Shown piece after piece: positions 41,156-41,319 of a DNA stretch of 41,319 bases (the first letter of the stretch is position 1; every line of letters starts with the position of its first letter). The stretch spans positions 1 to 41,319 of the forward strand of contig JAQXLU010000066.1 of assembly GCA_029012285.1 (NCBI GenBank), given 5' to 3'. This DNA is from Clostridiales bacterium. GTDB lineage: Bacteria > Bacillota > Clostridia > Christensenellales > Aristaeellaceae. The notes beneath the pieces were generated by a model. That model was not told where the DNA came from and did not search any database. It saw only the letters and a program-made list of their open reading frames with translations. The translations under genes and the position numbers were made by a program.

Positions 41156-41319
41156 ATGGAGATTCGCATTTTCGGTACGGTGGAGGATTCCATCGTCGAT
41201 GGCCCCGGGCTGCGCTTCAGCGTGTTTGTGCAGGGCTGCCCCCATCATTGCCCGGGCTGCCACAACCCCGGCAGCCACGATTTTGACGGCGGCCGGCTGC
41301 TGGACACGCAGGACATCAT
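41156..41319 (+). CDS. nrdG: Anaerobic ribonucleotide reductase activating protein, 3' end cut by the window
   Basis: The first 54 residues are visible: MEIRIFGTVEDSIVDGPGLR, FSVFVQGCPHHCPGCHNPGS. The radical-SAM cluster motif C28-x3-C32-x2-C35 with the following HN is the NrdG/PflA pattern. NrdG makes the glycyl radical on NrdD in anaerobes. AAAGGAGA precedes ATG 41156. The close PflA activases are the main alternative. Confidence 0.8.
   Translation, partial: MEIRIFGTVEDSIVDGPGLRFSVFVQGCPHHCPGCHNPGSHDFDGGRLLDTQDI

Noticed and set aside
1-41319. CRISPR arrays and tRNA/rRNA genes
   Set aside because: No regularly spaced repeats and no tRNA or rRNA signatures were seen by eye on either strand. 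Repeated motifs at 4964-5024 and 7476-7607 are IS21 ends.

Overview
The window reads as a chromosomal segment of a spore-forming, anaerobic Bacillota bacterium, probably a GC-rich gut clostridium. The signs are an AbrB/SpoVT-type regulator with a C-terminal zinc ribbon, a CotF-like coat protein, an anaerobic NrdG activase, strong GGAGG-type ribosome binding sites and a firmicute housekeeping order (rpsO, pnp, M16 peptidase, ruvX, DUF1292). I cannot name a species. By eye, base composition changes near 21.7 kb: the left half is AT-richer and accessory, the right half is clearly GC-rich core genome.

Left accessory half (1-21.8 kb). It opens with a truncated ECF sigma gene and two secreted SH3 plus peptidoglycan-binding paralogues (816-1391, 2512-3075). 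The two share a duplicated promoter block and a leader hairpin that keeps its pairing while its bases change. An intact IS21-family element (4964-7607, 8-bp target duplication) splits a large ImmA/IrrE-like metallopeptidase plus HTH gene. Removing the IS and one copy of the duplication restores one 648-codon frame. After an AbrB regulator comes a compact anti-phage-type cassette: TIR protein, caspase-like protease, ThsB-like TIR protein (8706-10628). Next is a leftward operon of XRE repressor, ECF sigma factor, membrane anti-sigma-like protein and secreted protein. A mobile module follows: HTH gene with an apparent CTG start, small DUF6870-like protein, three overlapping large serine recombinases and a BRO/DinD-like protein. 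The junction at 20.4-21.8 kb holds broken tyrosine and serine recombinase remnants, a small Cys-rich protein and a secreted WG-repeat protein.

Centre (21.8-27.7 kb). A leftward operon encodes a stand-alone reverse transcriptase and two NHLM-type ABC exporters. The exporter expected to carry a C39 leader peptidase has lost its catalytic Cys (Asn) and His (Tyr), and it also has a one-base frameshift. About 250 nt of strongly structured non-coding DNA lies directly upstream of the RT. No precursor peptide or modification enzyme is visible. This RT, structured-RNA and peptidase-dead exporter unit is my best candidate for an undescribed system.

Right core half (27.7 kb to end). GH31 alpha-glucosidase, an FAD/NAD oxidoreductase, a CotF-like coat protein, acpS and birA (overlapping), rpsO, then pnp behind a leader with a long hairpin and a competing copy of one arm. 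These are followed by an M16 peptidase, a ruvX-DUF1292 fusion with an internal ribosome binding site, a second DUF1292-like protein, two tandem secreted NodB-type deacetylases (the second with a metal-site His changed to Asn), and the start of nrdG at the right edge.
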